Both the position numbers and the translations under genes were made by a program. A stretch of 64,000 bases of DNA from Metellina segmentata (lineage: Eukaryota > Arthropoda > Arachnida > Araneae > Tetragnathidae): the NCBI GenBank assembly GCA_947359465.1, contig OX375873.1:59367573-59431572 (forward strand), written 5' to 3'. Numbering within the stretch: the stretch's first letter is position 1; each line of letters begins with the position of its first letter. Shown here one piece after another: positions 1 to 12,015 of this stretch. The notes under the pieces are model-generated. The model ran no database searches, was not told the DNA's origin, and saw only the letters and a program-made list of their open reading frames with translations.

Positions 1-913
1 AAAAAATAAATTATCCCTTTTATTCGATTGTCGTTCATAGTAGAGAACATTCAATCAGGAATAACTAGAACTTTATATGCATAAAACTCTGGTATCTTGT
101 ACCGTCTTCATTTTAAATTACTCATAAGCTTCAAAAAGTTTCAGTGACAACATCCAATTTTGGTAACACATTTCGTTGCATATTAAAAATTCAACCTTAA
201 ATACCAATTATCAAGTAATTTCGTTTTTCTGTTTCTGGATTATGGGTAGTTAAAACTTGGGAGCATATAATGTTAACTTGGATTTCTTGATTTATCATAC
301 TCCAAAATGATATATTCCTATCACGCCTGATATTTTCTACTAGTACATAACTTTAGCTCTTTCCCCTCGATGGTTCGTTTCTTTTGATGAATTTAATGCT
401 AGCTGATTTAGGTCTTTTTAGGAAGAAATGAAAAACTTCATAATGACTTCCGTGAGGAGAAAAGAAATGGAATTTGTAAAGATAACAAAAAGTCGTGAAT
501 CAATCTCCATAAAAATATATTAAAGTAGCTATTCATCACTATTTCCAATTATTGATATGTTGCGCTTCTTCAAAAGTAGCACGTTTTAAATTTTTGTTTT
601 GTTATTTTGGAAGTTTAGGATAAAGGTCAGAGAAGCTAATTCAACACTAGTCGTTCTGAACTTTCCAAGCTCAAAATCCCAACGTGACTTGGCCAAATTG
701 CTTTAAACTTGGTAATGGAGTTAAATTTTAAGAAATATTCGGTATTCGGCATCAAAATAGGGTGTTCTTATTGGGAATTATGAACTTTGTGCACAATTTG
801 ATATGAAAAGTGTCTATTGTGCACATTTCTGCTTATAAATTGATAGTTGAGAATTAATCCTTATTTATGGTACGTCTGAATTTTATCTACTATTAAACTT
901 TATGTTGCGGCAG
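1..913. other. AT-rich DNA with no recognised feature
   Basis: I see no long open frame, terminal repeat, microsatellite or tRNA-like box here. The composition is strongly AT-rich, as in most of the window's intergenic DNA. It could be intronic sequence upstream of the possible exon at 914, but nothing in it proves this. Confidence 0.5.
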
Positions 914-1098
914 GTATAGAATTGTTACCACTAAAATTTCGTTTACTCCAGCGGCTTGTTATTGATCTGTGTAAGGTGGATGTTATCCCACTTTTAAGTG
1001 ACTGCTGGCATCGATCGATTTATGAGCTGTCAGCGACTGACATTCTAGAGGATCCCTCCTTTTGTTCGGTACCCTACTCTGTCGACCGTAAGAAGTGA
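914..1098 (+). CDS. Possible terminal coding exon, not recognised
   Basis: A locally GC-richer stretch reads open for about 60 codons after an AG that would serve as a splice acceptor (CAG at 911-913), ending in TGA at 1096-1098. The predicted peptide contains LLPLKFRLLQRLVIDLCK, then a run with LLSDCWHRSIYEL, and ends in DRKK. The leucine-rich start resembles a packed helix, but I cannot name a family. It has no in-frame ATG-led upstream part in the window that I can support, so it would be the last exon of a gene whose other exons lie elsewhere. In AT-rich DNA an open run of this length is uncommon but not decisive, and a repeat fragment is an equally good alternative. Confidence 0.22.
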
Positions 1099-1639
1099 AC
1101 GCTTTGGGGGAAAGGCATAAGGTCGCTCCGGTGAAATATCTCTAACACCAAACGATACGCCACACAATACTATGAAAGGAAAGTGTCAGTCGTAAATGTC
1201 ACTCAATGCTCTATCGCTCAAGTTAGGTAATTAGGTAAGAGAGGTCGGACATGCAGGCGAAAGAGGCTTTCCTGGAGACAATTGAAAAAATCTAAGCGCT
1301 GTAGTGTAAAGGTTAATAACAACGTGCGGATAAAAAGGCGTGATTCGATTTGTTTTCGTTGTTGCACACACAGATTCGAGTCTACTTCTTCAAAGTAATG
1401 GGTTTGAAATATTCACAGGTATCATATCCGCTTCAGTCATCTTCAATAAAGTTGATCTTGAATCAAGTAATTGTTCGCGGTAGATTTACATGACCGAAAG
1501 GTCAAGGCAAAAAACATACTTTGATGAAAATATATTGATTCAGGTGCAAATTGCTTACGGATCAATTAATTAGTCTACATTGAAAATAAAAGGGATTCAT
1601 ATCCATAAAAATCTAGACAATAAACATATTTGCTCAGCA
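1099..1639. other. Non-coding stretch, nothing recognised
   Basis: No open frame or repeat end is visible. The first part, to about 1300, stays GC-richer than its surroundings, which would fit a 3' untranslated region of the possible exon upstream or an old repeat. There is no clear polyadenylation context. Confidence 0.35.
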
Positions 1640-1744
1640 CATTAAACGTTTCCATGGAAGGTCAACAACTTTCCCTTTTCAAACGTAATTACTAGAACTG
1701 TTTACTATGAGACCAAAAGGTTTTACATTCAGATACTGTACAAT
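1640..1744. repeat. Left part of a ~115-bp tandem repeat split by a transposon
   Basis: This stretch, with a CATGGAAGGTCAACAAC block near 1653, is homologous to the units at 4247-4605. Its last eleven bases, TACTGTACAAT (1734-1744), recur directly after the transposon at 4236-4246. The tandem array therefore existed before the element at 1745-4236 landed in it. Confidence 0.7.
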
Positions 1745-4236
1745 AGGGCGTATCGAAAAAATCGAAATTTCTTAGATCTTTTTGCGGTAGTGCGGAAAAG
1801 TTGTGAACTTCCATCATTAAAACGGGTGCGGAATCTTAAAACTATAGGTTGATTTCTTCTGTCGTCTCATTGGGCAGGAAGTTCCGAAAATTGGACTAAA
1901 AATGTTTAAAATACAAAAATAAATAAATAATCACAGATTTCGTTGATCGGTTTTGGGTAATGCTTACAAGTTACTATTTTTTAGCAATTACAACTATAAA
2001 ATTTTTTATAATTATAGGTGAATATCATCTGCCGACTCATCGATACCAAATTTTGGAAAATGAAGGCACATTTTTGAATAAATAGACGTCACACTTATCT
2101 TATTTTAATGCGAACAGAAACCTTATTTTAACTTTCAAACATACAAATGACAAATGCGTTACTGCTTGTAATCATTTTTGGTCTCAAATTATGACATGTG
2201 TTTTCTGGATTTTCGTGTCCCTCTAATAAATCCATCCCTGTTCTGTGACCCAACTGTTTTTCCAGAGGCTGTAGTGCCTAGTTTCACAATCCGCTCAACT
2301 GCTTGTGAGAAGGAAATTTAATAAAGTCCCAGCAGTCCATTGCCATACCGTCCTGTATAATCTTCAGAAGTTCTTTAGAAGTGATCTCTCTGGGAACTGG
2401 AGGCGATGTCATATAACAACAAGCTTGTCAGTCAATGAGAACAGCATAGTATGTAGCTCCAGAGTTAAGAGCAGGAATAACGAATCTGTGAACACAATTT
2501 CCATCTGGTCTAATTTCCCTTGCCTTGATAATCCGCCGAGCTGCAAGGGTCCTAATATGGCACCTCTCGTCAGTTAACATATCCAAAAGCATGTTTTCTG
2601 TAGCCGCAAAGTAAGCGTTGCGAAAAATGACTGGTTCGATTACGACACGATACTTTGGCAAGCACCGAGATCAGCTGATGAAATGCCACAGGTGTCTAGC
2701 ACCATCCCTTAAGGAATGATGAATCGTATCTCGGAACCATGAGGGTGCGTAAACTCTTAGAATGAATACAACCAAAGTCAGCAACTCATTTGATGGGTTT
2801 GAAGTAGCTATATATAACCTCAATATTTGATTGGCACAGAGTTGTAAGCCAGCGGGCCAAATTCAGCGTTCCTGGTTCCCGGTTAGCTAAATCTGAACTA
2901 CAAACGCCAGAACTAATAGCTGTGCAAATGTCTAATAAGTATTTCTGATATGAACTGAGGGAGGTAGGATGAATGTTTGGTACGCTGTATTCAATACTAT
3001 TAAAAGCAACAATTGAAAGCTTTCTTTGGGGTTTCGTTCAATGTCTCCGGTGTAAGATGTGGGGCCAGATGATTTGCCATCAATGGACTCAAATAGGTGT
3101 TGTATGGCAACTCATTGAAATGAAGTTAGTATATAATCCATTGGACTGGTCTCTGAAGTTTCTATTCAAGCCTACGAATTACACCATTAAGCACTCCTGT
3201 GTTCACTACAGTGCCGTTACACCCGAGAACAATAAGGTTGCTGAAATCATCCAATAAAACACTTGTTACGTATTCGTAAATGCTATTAGATGTATCAAGG
3301 CTAGATCCACTACAGGTGTAACATGTCCCATGTACGTAGAACCAGGTTCCGATACAATGCAGAATTGCGATTCTGTCAAAATATGGGCCAGATAGAGTAG
3401 AACAATTTTCATTTGATTTTGAGACCAATTTTTTTTTTAATTCTCGATTTTAACCTCCATTTTTATTTTTGTCAGTGGCGAGGCTGGTGTCTGATTCCGA
3501 TATTAAACTCAAATCTTGCATAACACTCGATGCAATAGCAGCCGTGGCTCTGTTGGATACACCATATATTTGATTGACAATAATTGTGTTATCCAGTTTT
3601 GAATGTTTGAACACTTCTTGTGGGCTGCTGAAGAGACGCTGTGTAATACGCGTGTTTGATGGCCGCCTTGTCTTCCTCCATCTCTAATTCCATCACATCT
3701 TCTATTTCATTTTCCCTTTCATTCCCTTTCTCATGTGACGTTTCTGGAGCCGTTTTGTTTGCGGAATATTAACACTTCCAGTGAACATTTTCCCTTGTTC
3801 TTTGCTCAATGAGGAGCGCCTTCTCGTTTGCAGGAACTTTGCTTTCTTTCGGACTCCCAGTTATTGTGCATTGTGCATTGCCAGGACGATTGTGCAAACA
3901 GTAGACAGTTGTACAGAAAAGTACCAAAATGCTTCAAAATTTCCGAAATTCGATGCCGACGAGGCGGCAAAAGATATTAACGTATAATTCTAAAAATTTT
4001 TGTAGTTGTAGTAGTTAAAAAAATAGAGCTACCCCAAACCGATCAACGAAATCTGGGAATATTTATTAATTTTTGTATTCTACTAATTTTTAGTCCAATT
4101 TTTGGAACTTTCGGCGCATGAGGTGACAGTAGAAATCAACCCCCAGTTTTAAGATTTCGCACGCTTTTTAATGATGGGTGTTCACAACTTTTCCGCAAAA
4201 AGATCTAAAAAATTTCGATTTTTTTCGATACGCCTT
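1745..4236 (-). mobile_element. TIR DNA transposon (~2.5 kb) carrying an uncharacterised protein family
   Basis: The ends are inverted: AGGGCGTATCG at 1745 and its imperfect complement CGATACGCCTT ending at 4236. The inverted homology continues inward for about 260-280 bp on each side (about 1745-2025 and 3985-4236), including a shared GATTTCGTTGATCGG block. An 11-bp direct repeat, TACTGTACAAT, flanks the element; its first T may belong to the element, so the true duplication could be a little shorter. The neighbouring tandem-repeat units show the same position without an insert, which supports a real insertion. A decayed gene lies inside on the minus strand. The superfamily is not certain: the duplication is too long for Tc1/mariner (TA) or piggyBac (TTAA). 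Confidence 0.75.
2180..3770 (-). pseudogene. Decayed gene of an arthropod/cnidarian repeat-borne protein family
   Basis: Reading the minus strand across three frames gives blocks I recognise from an uncharacterised protein family found in many copies in arthropod and cnidarian genomes. In order they are: VSNRATAAIASSV near 3560; LIVLGCNGTVVNTGV with NGVIRRLE near 3190-3250; FESIDGKSSGP near 3090; REPGTLNLARWLTT near 2860; VIEPVIFRNAYFAATENMLL and ARRIIKAREIRP near 2500-2640; and a C-terminal NRDGFIRGTRK near 2200. Several stops and frameshifts separate the blocks, so this copy is dead. It fills the space between the long inverted repeats, so it is probably the element's own gene. Whether the family is a transposase is inference; I see no confirmed DDE triad. 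Confidence 0.75.
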
Positions 4237-4246
4237 ACTGTACAAT

Positions 4247-4605
4247 TTGATTATCACATTAGAAATCTTCATGGAAAGTCTACAACCTTTTCTCTTGAGC
4301 CATAATCACTCGAGTTTCGTGTGTAGATATCAGAAGTGTCTGAAGTCAGTTACTACAGAATTTCTTCAGCAGATTACATACCTTAGTGGAAAGTCTACAA
4401 CCTTTCTTCTTCAAATATAACTAATGGAACTTAATACTATGAGACCAGAAATTTAAGGAGTCAAATAGAACAGAATTTGTAAAACACATTAAAAATCTTC
4501 ATGGAAGGTCCACAATCTTCTCACTTTGACACACAATTATTTGAACTGCATACAATGAGACTAAAAGATTCAGGAGTCAGGAACAAATTATATCTATCCC
4601 TCACA
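4247..4605. repeat. Tandem repeat, about 115-bp unit, three decayed copies
   Basis: GGAAAGTCTACAACC-type blocks occur at about 4272, 4388 and 4503, giving a period of 115-116 bp. Each is followed by a block close to TATGAGACCA and one close to GAACAGAATTTG. A fourth unit lies left of the transposon at 1640-1744. Divergence between units is substantial, so the array is old. Confidence 0.65.
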
Positions 4606-6320
4606 TACTCCTGCGTAAGATGTGTGGCTTATTGTGCGAGTTGTTTCTCACAGATCTTGAAAATGGCTGCTTTCAAGAAACGGGGGTGACTACGAAGGAG
4701 TGGATAACTTCTTTTACGATGTCCACCGATTATCTAAATTCCTTGTATGAGTTTAGTATATAGGGCCAAAACAATGATAATTTAAATATAGATTGAATTT
4801 CACGGGATATAAAGATAATAAAACCATGAAATTCGATATTTAGACTAATTTAACGATTCGTAATCTCATAATGGCATCAAAACATGGTTTTTCCATTAGA
4901 TATTTTGTTGTTTGCGCAAAAGTTGATATTAAGACGTCATCTTATGCAAATTTATTTTATTTGAATTCGTAGAGGACGCATTCCCTATAGAATGATACCT
5001 TTGAATTTGAAGTATGAATAGTGTTCGAAATAAAAGAGGTTGTTCGTATTATTTATACAACTGTACATAGCTAATTTCATTAAAATGTGTTCAGCTGTTT
5101 AGGAGATAATCGCCCCAAAATGAGCATACTCTTAATTTTGAACACCAATGTAGTTTTTTGACACCGATGTGTATAATAATTTAAATACTGTTATTTGCAA
5201 GTTATAAGACACTTTTTAAGTAACATTTGAATGTCTTCAAATATAATTCAATTCTTATATATTATCATGAAAACCTGATAAATATCAAATAGAAACAAAG
5301 TTTTGACGGTTATTTTGCTTTATATTCTTCTAATCTTCGGATATGCTTTGAACTTTCAGTTGATATTTGGTAAGTCAAGATTTTTCTGACATCTAATTTT
5401 TCGTGTGCAAAACTAGAGAAAAATATACATGGATTCGATATGAAACAATGCAAACATTTAGTTAGGAAACTTGTATTATTAAATGACCATGCCTAATTCT
5501 ATAGTATTATTTCTAAGGTTACTAAAGTATCGAGAAACGAAAGAGGAATACTGTAGTAAATCCCTTTGGAATTAAGTTGCGGCTGTAACTGCCATTAACA
5601 TAAGAATCATAACCTATTCATCTCCATTATTACGCTGCTTCTCAAAATGAACAAAGCAAAGTGAAATGAACGAACTACATTTCGAATTAAGGAGGCTATA
5701 AATCCTAATTAAATTAATACTTATGTTACCAGACTTATTCCGGATGTACTGCTGAAAACTGTATGTGGGCTGTGATACTCGTGGGAGTTACATATAAGGG
5801 ATTCCGAACTAAGATACAACATGCTCTTTCAGTTTGTTTCAAATTAGAGGAAATAACGGCGCTATATTTAAGAAATATATTTACACCAAGAGAACATTCC
5901 ATGAAATGGGAACGTTCATGCAGACAGAAAAAATTAAGGAGTTCTGTTTCGAATTAATTTGCCTTTTCCTTCCTTATATCGGGAATAAGGTGTTATCTTG
6001 AGGGACCAATATTTCTCTAAACTATTTTCTTCATGCATGATTTTCTTTTGCAAGCTATGTTTGAAAGACTTCCGTGATAAATATACTAAACGTAATAGTT
6101 TGAGTAATAGTAAATAGTTCGAGTAGAATAACTCTCTCTTTTAACACAAATTTTTACAAACCATTTTATCTTTTCAGATTAAAATTCACTTTTTTACTAT
6201 TTTCTAGGTACTTTACATGGATATTACAATGAAAATGACACATTGATTACGGTTCTAAGCATTTAGTAGTTATTATTTGCAGATACTGGTTTTGTTCTTC
6301 AGCGTCCAATGAAAAAAATG
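4606..6320. other. AT-rich DNA, nothing recognised
   Basis: Only short chance-sized open frames are present, the longest about 64 codons near 5763. No terminal repeats, tandem arrays or tRNA-like boxes were found. Confidence 0.5.
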
Positions 6321-7701
6321 TGTGTTCCAAAATTCGACCGACATATTAAGAGAGGCGGTAGAAGGCATAAAGAGGATGAAAACTTACCATAGCCGATGGG
6401 GTAGCAAACCACGTTGAGAGGGTGAAAACCGCGAAAAACGCATGCAGGCTCTAAGTTCATAGGAGACGAAAGGTGTATGTCTGTTGATCACCAGAAGGCA
6501 GTGGGCGTTTAGCGCAACGGTTATACCAACAGCAATATCTGAGGAGGCGTTGTCCGCACCATACTACCTTCCCCACGCTCGATCGACTACTACGGGAGAC
6601 AGGAACATTCCACTCTGCACGGCCTGGTGCAGGGAGCCCGCACAATGTTCGCACTCCTCAAATGGAAAAAACCGTGCTGCAGCGATTTGCCGATTCCCCG
6701 TCGACAAGTACAACAGCAGTTCCAGCTGAATTAGATGTTTCGCACACGCCGGTCTGGAATATTTTGCATACTGTAAAGATGTACCTTTTCCACATCCAGA
6801 AGGTACAACTTCTAACCAAAGACGGCTATTCCTATCGTGAATAGTTCGTGCGCTGGATGCTATCACACATTCTAATCCTCAATTTCCTGCCACTGTTTTA
6901 TTTTCTGACGAGGTTAGCTTTACGCGAGAAGGCAATGTCAACATACAAAATGCACACATGTGGACGATGGATAATCCCCATGCCAGTGTACCGTGGAAAT
7001 CTCAACATAGGTTTAGTGTCAACGGGTGGGCAGGAATCCTCGGTGATTATCTCTTGGGGGCGTACTTGCTGCCCGAACGCCTGAATGGAACTACGTACCT
7101 TGCTTGTATGCAACATGTCTTCCCTGAATTATTGCAAAGTGTACCGGTCTCAGTGCGGTGAGGCATGTTGTTCATGCATGATGGTGCCCTTGCACATTTT
7201 CCCTATAGGTGCGTAATCACCTCGATGTTTCTTCCCAAGGAGTTGGATTGGACGCGCGGGACCCGTTGCATGGCCTACACGTTCGCCGGATCTCAATTCC
7301 TGTGACTTTATCGTATGGGGTCACCTTAAATCCCTCGTTTACGTGACTCCAGTGGATACACTGGAGGATCTGATAGCGCGAATTGTCGTCGCTGCGGGAG
7401 ACATCAAAAGCATACCTGGCATCTTCGAGCGTGTTCGGGAATCGTTTTTACGTCGTTGTAGACAGTGCAATGACGTCAGCGGGCGCCATTTCCAACAACT
7501 CTTGTAATAATTAATCCAATAAATTTTTTTGTAGTTAGTATTGTACTTTTGTCGTTCCAGCGTGACGTCGAAACCTGCATGCGTTTTTCGAATTTTTCGC
7601 CCTCTCACCGTGGTTTGCGACCCCATGTTCTGTGGTAAGTTTTCATCCTCTTGATGCCTTCTGTCACCCCTCTTAATTTGTCGGTCGAATTTTGGAACAC
7701 C
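6321..7701 (+). mobile_element. Mariner-type element, DD41D family, degraded copy
   Basis: The ends are inverted: GTGTTCCAAAATTCGACCGA at the left and its complement ending at 7701. Inverted homology extends inward for about 120 bp, through a CGCATGCAGG block. The right end is followed by a TA microsatellite, which suits TA targeting, but the left TA is mutated or missing. The encoded protein is colinear with the intact transposase at 52847-53923, so the two belong to the same lineage, although the terminal repeats have diverged too far to have moved with the same enzyme recently. Confidence 0.8.
6470..7507 (+). pseudogene. Mariner-type transposase pseudogene
   Basis: Plus-strand fragments match the intact 52.8-kb transposase in order. 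A block with DNPHASVPWKSQHRFSVNGW at about 6967 corresponds to the segment just after the first catalytic aspartate. It is followed by LLPERLNGTTYL, then the FMHDGA block with the second aspartate near 7175, then RSPDLNSCDFIVWGHLKSL across a frameshift near 7250-7340 with the third aspartate. The last part reads IPGIFERVRESFLRRC and ends in HFQQLL with stop TAA near 7507. The N-terminal DNA-binding half is scrambled by frameshifts and stops. The enzyme cannot be made from this copy. Confidence 0.8.
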
Positions 7702-9410
7702 ATATATATATATATTGCTAAAAATTGTTATTTTGTCTCAGAAAAGTACTCCCAGAGTGAGAGAACTCGTTCAGGGTGACAGGTTGATTCTCGGACCATG
7801 ACCCAATGCAAGGCGTGGGTGTAAAAAACGAAGGAATCTCTCAATGCAACTTTTAAAATGGAATATTCAATTTCTGAACATCCATTTAAAACATCGTTAG
7901 TAAAGAATAATGGTTGGTTGCTCAAGAATACACTATGCGTTTCGATTTTAAGCTAGCATGGCAAAAATAACTGTTCAAACTAGATTTCTGGTCCATTCGA
8001 ACAACATTTACTACTGCTGACGTGTTTGATACCTGAAGTATGAGTTTAACATAAAACAAATAAAGCGATGGTAATACCTGTTTAGATAATTGTTGACAGA
8101 GAGAGCCACGCAGAAATATTTGGGAACAATTGCTCCACGAGAGTTGGACTGGACTGCACATGTCACTTATGGAGTAATCGCTTCTCAGCATCTTATCACT
8201 TCCATAAAATAGAAAAAAATAATAAAATTAAGGAAATGATTGAAAACAAAATAAGAAATTAGACACGTGTAAGGGACTGAATTACATAATTTATTTGTGT
8301 TATGAAACTTAAATGCACTTAAACGACAAAATGTAAATGAAAATACAAAGATAAATGCACAAAATTTTAATGAACTTTGAATCAGAGCAGATACTCAAGT
8401 GATTACTGAGCGTTCCACCCACTACATAAATTGCTTAACTTTCGATATTATGCAGGGTGTCATCTCCGGAACTCGTGGTTCTCTTATACGAAACAAATTT
8501 GAAATTAAATTCTAGGAACGGAGTGTAGGGGTAATTTTAGGTAAGGTTAAATTTAAGTATTAATCACAATTAATGAAATACTATAAAATTTTCGACATTA
8601 TTAATGGTCCAGTCTAATGATATCCTTAGGTACAAATGACTTAACTCGGTCCTTGGATTGAACTCGTAGATTTCGTGATCGAAGCTGAACACTCCACATC
8701 GACGTTTCAGTCAATATGTGAAGGAGTGAAACGAGTCCACAACAACTATACAAGCAGAACAAAACTTTCCACTTAGAACCAAAACTTTCCCCGCCCCTTG
8801 GGGAGTTCTAGTAAAAGGTTAAATATATGGGGTAATTCCGTCTGGAATGCTAAGAGAGTCAGTTCTCAATTCTTAACAGGTGTGTTTAGTTTTTTTCTTC
8901 CACCTGCACACTTCACTTTATCGTTCTTATGAACCTCATGTTGATGTTTGGTAATGTGCATTATTTTTTTCACAATGTGTATTAAAGCTCTTCAGCGTTC
9001 ATTTTATTTGGCAATAAATCAGTTTCCAAATTATTCATCTAACCTTTCGAGACAAACGGGGAAACAGGGAGAAGATCCCAATGCCAATGATTTCATTATT
9101 CGCTATTAGTTCATTTTTCGTATACACAATTCGTGTGTTATGTCTCGCAATGCGACCTTAAAAGAAGCCGCTTGGAACAAAATGAGATAGCTAATTAAGA
9201 GAGCAGGTTTATTATATCGCCCAGCATTTTTCGTGCTCGTGGCTAACAGAATCAGATGGAAATGACTACGGGTATGCCTCGCAGGCTTTGGAGGATAAAT
9301 AAAAAGCAATGACTCTGCTCCTGAATTGGAAGGTGGCATTGTCCTATCATAATTAATTGAAATAAATTACAATAGAGATAAAAGACTCTGAACTCCCGAG
9401 GAGTTTTTTT
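7702..9410. other. AT-rich DNA, nothing recognised
   Basis: A short TA run (7703-7714) follows the mariner end. Short open frames at 7728-8191 (minus) are not recognisable as protein. The stretch 8600-8960 is a little GC-richer, but I found no repeat ends or partner copies in the window. Confidence 0.45.
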
Positions 9411-9415
9411 ATTAA

Positions 9416-9515
9416 CCTTTAGACTACGTACGGTACATCAATTCTACCTCGAAATTTATAAGAATCGCGCCAAGAAAGAATTGCTCCAGTTATATATGTA
9501 GCCGTAGTCTAAAGG
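9416..9515. mobile_element. Small TTAA-type MITE, copy 1
   Basis: A 100-bp palindromic element begins CCTTTAGACTACG and ends with the inverted CGTAGTCTAAAGG. TTAA precedes it (9412-9415) and a one-base variant, CTAA, follows. The interior shares a GCGCGATTCTTATAA block (inverted) with the copy at 49686-49769. The TTAA target suggests piggyBac-type mobilisation, which is inference. Confidence 0.65.
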
Positions 9516-9520
9516 CTAAT

Positions 9521-11576
9521 ATAATAATATTAATTAAATCGGTAATGATACTTCGGTATAGTTCATTATCAATATTCTCCCTAACCGGTTTTTATTATTA
9601 TTTTTTTCAAATCTTTCTTTCTATTCAGTGGGTAATTTCAGCCAATGGAACAGGAATATATAGCAATAATAGAAGTTAATTTCATTCATGTCAGCAAAAC
9701 GGAAACAGGAATAGTATGAACTATGACAAAACATGATCAAGGATCTCCCATGCCACACCACAAGTTTCCCCGTCAAATCGATAGGGTGGACCAAATAGCC
9801 CCACTTTTACTAGCTATTTTTTTCTTACATAAGATATGTAGTAAAACTCTGCCTTTTTCTTACACATAAATAAATTTTTGTTCGGGGTTGACAAATTGCA
9901 TACAGACTCCTGTGGGAGCTTTAGCATGAAGGTAAACCGCTCGGATACGAATGTTACCCTTAAGATAAAGAATTTATTCCTACTTTTCTTCGGGAAGCTG
10001 TATAATTTTTGTTTGAATCCTCGACCATATGTTTGGGATGTCGCTGCCAAATTTTGTCTCGAATGTGCTGAGTAAACTGAGTAATGGGCTGTGGACTAGG
10101 GCTATTTTCACGCTGGGATGCTTGAAAGTTGCTTTTTCTTTGGAAGAAAAATGAAAGATCTTCTTAGCTGCATTATGGATACTTTCCGTGAAAAATTGGG
10201 CTGTGCTTCTGCATTTGAAGATCAAAGAATTCTAGAAATAGAATGCACATAGTTTTCAAAAATTGTTTGACCACTGTATTTTGATTTACTTATTATTTGA
10301 AATTTAGTTTTCAAAATAAATTCATTCAGCACTTAGTTTTTTCTCAATAACCCACTATTTAAGGAGTTTATTCACTATTTAAAAAGGGGCATTTTTAGTG
10401 TTATATTTTTCTGTTCATTTAATGTTTACTTCATTTTAATGCTTTATGTAATTCATTATTTATGTCACAAATATTTTATCTGGTACACTTTAACTGTTTT
10501 AATATTTTGTATATGACTTTTTATAGTGATTAGGTTTTGTTTGATCACTAAGAATACGATATTGGAATTACCGTTTTTATTCAATTTATAAATTCAAACA
10601 AAATGTGGTGTTTTTCAATTAATCCACTGTTTAATAAGTTTAATTAATGTTTAAAAGCAATTATTTGTTTGTTCATGTAATTGTTTTAAAAAAAATACAT
10701 AATATTATAATCTTTAATTTTGCATTCACGATGCGTCGAATTTGCATAGCTACCCTATTATATCAAAATATACATGTTTGAAAGAAAATACAATTACGCT
10801 TGCAATTAGCCTTTGCTTCATACCTTCAAGTGCTTGTTTCAAAATCTATTTGCTGTGTTAGGAATAACAGTAAAAACATTATGTGCTTTTCATTATAATG
10901 AGCTTTGTTTTCGAAGCACACATGGGTACGTAATTTTTCAGTGGGTAAAGTCATGCACGATATAGGTATCGAATGAGTTTTATTTTTATTAGCATAATTA
11001 CTTAAAAAAAATTTCATGTGACAGTCTGTCTGACATAATACTATTTTAATTTTTAAAATTATCAGAGAAGTTAAATTCCTTAGAAAAAAGTAACTTTATC
11101 ATAATGGTTCTAAAAAATAATTTTTTTTTCTCATCACTCTCCTGGGTTCCATATTAAACATTAGACAGGGATTGTTTATTTATCAAAAGTCGTCGAAATA
11201 AATCATATTTATTTGTGCCATTTACAATCGAAAATGGAGAAAAAAATGAGAAATATCCAACTTTTAAAAATTATATTTCTTGAAGTAATATAGTTCCCAT
11301 GATGCAATGATTTTCATCCAACAAATGAGTCGTGAGGCTTTCGTGTTTAGTTAGCATTCTATTCGTGTATCAAATCTGTTCATGTGAAACACAAAAGTTA
11401 AATCAGGATTTAGAATAAAGTCAATGCGATTCGCAATTTTAATTTACTTTGTGTTCTATTCCGTGGCAAGTATCGCAATAAAAATGAACGAACTCATAAT
11501 CAACTAGCAAATATATCATTTGATGAAATTTTGACAGATGAAAAGAGTGAGAGAAAAAACGAGATCTATCTCGAGA
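9521..11576. other. AT-rich DNA, nothing recognised
   Basis: No open frame above about 80 codons, no terminal repeats and no tRNA-like boxes. 10230-11100 is especially AT-rich. The overlapping frames on both strands near 9814-10225 are mutual shadows without recognisable protein. Confidence 0.45.
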
Positions 11577-11673
11577 GAAAACATCTATCGCTGTATTCAA
11601 CAGTGTAACAGAACAAGATTCACTCCATATGACTTGAACTTCTCTTTCAGTCACACTAAAGAATTTTGAGAGA
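11577..11673. repeat. ~97-bp dispersed repeat, copy 1, beside a TA microsatellite
   Basis: The block beginning GAAAACATCTATCGCTG is nearly identical to 20290-20387. In both places a TA microsatellite starts within about 25 bp to the right, so the microsatellite is probably part of the repeated unit. Confidence 0.75.
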
Positions 11674-11694
11674 TTGGATAAGAGAACTCCAATG

Positions 11695-11696
<2 letters not shown>

Positions 11697-11728
<32 letters not shown>
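11697..11728. repeat. (TA)n microsatellite
   Basis: Uninterrupted alternating TA of about 32 bp, directly downstream of the dispersed repeat. Confidence 0.95.
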
Positions 11729-11730
<2 letters not shown>

Positions 11731-12015
11731 GCTAAAATTCTTATTTTTAGCTTCCACAAAATCTGAATTTTCTTCCCACGAAGATACAGTTCTTGGAGGA
11801 AGCTGTTGTCAACTTTTAATCGCGAAAACGAATTTTTGCTCTTGATGAATACGAAATTAATTATTTCCCTAAAGCAATAAGAAAATTAGTATCACAAGAA
11901 AATTAACAGAATTTAAAATAACAGATCAAACATAACTCTCATCGTATAAATATACAGATATCTCTTTCTTCGATGGAACATACGTATATCTTCCTAAAAT
12001 CATATTAACTTTCTC
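11729..12015. other. Spacer, nothing recognised
   Basis: AT-rich DNA between a TA run and the orphan pseudogene. It may hold the 3' end of that element, but no terminal repeat is visible. Confidence 0.35.

Noticed and set aside
1041..1086. Cluster of restriction-site-like hexamers (TCTAGAGGATCC, GGTACC, GTCGAC) resembling a cloning polylinker
   Set aside because: Only 13 bases in a row match the familiar polylinker, the rest is interrupted by unrelated sequence, and no vector backbone follows. Chance or a GC-richer exon is more likely than contamination.
1745..4236. Assignment of the 2.5-kb TIR element to the P-element or hAT superfamily from its duplication length
   Set aside because: The direct repeat reads as 10-11 bp rather than 8, ends do not match CAGGG-type hAT termini, and the protein blocks do not resemble either transposase.
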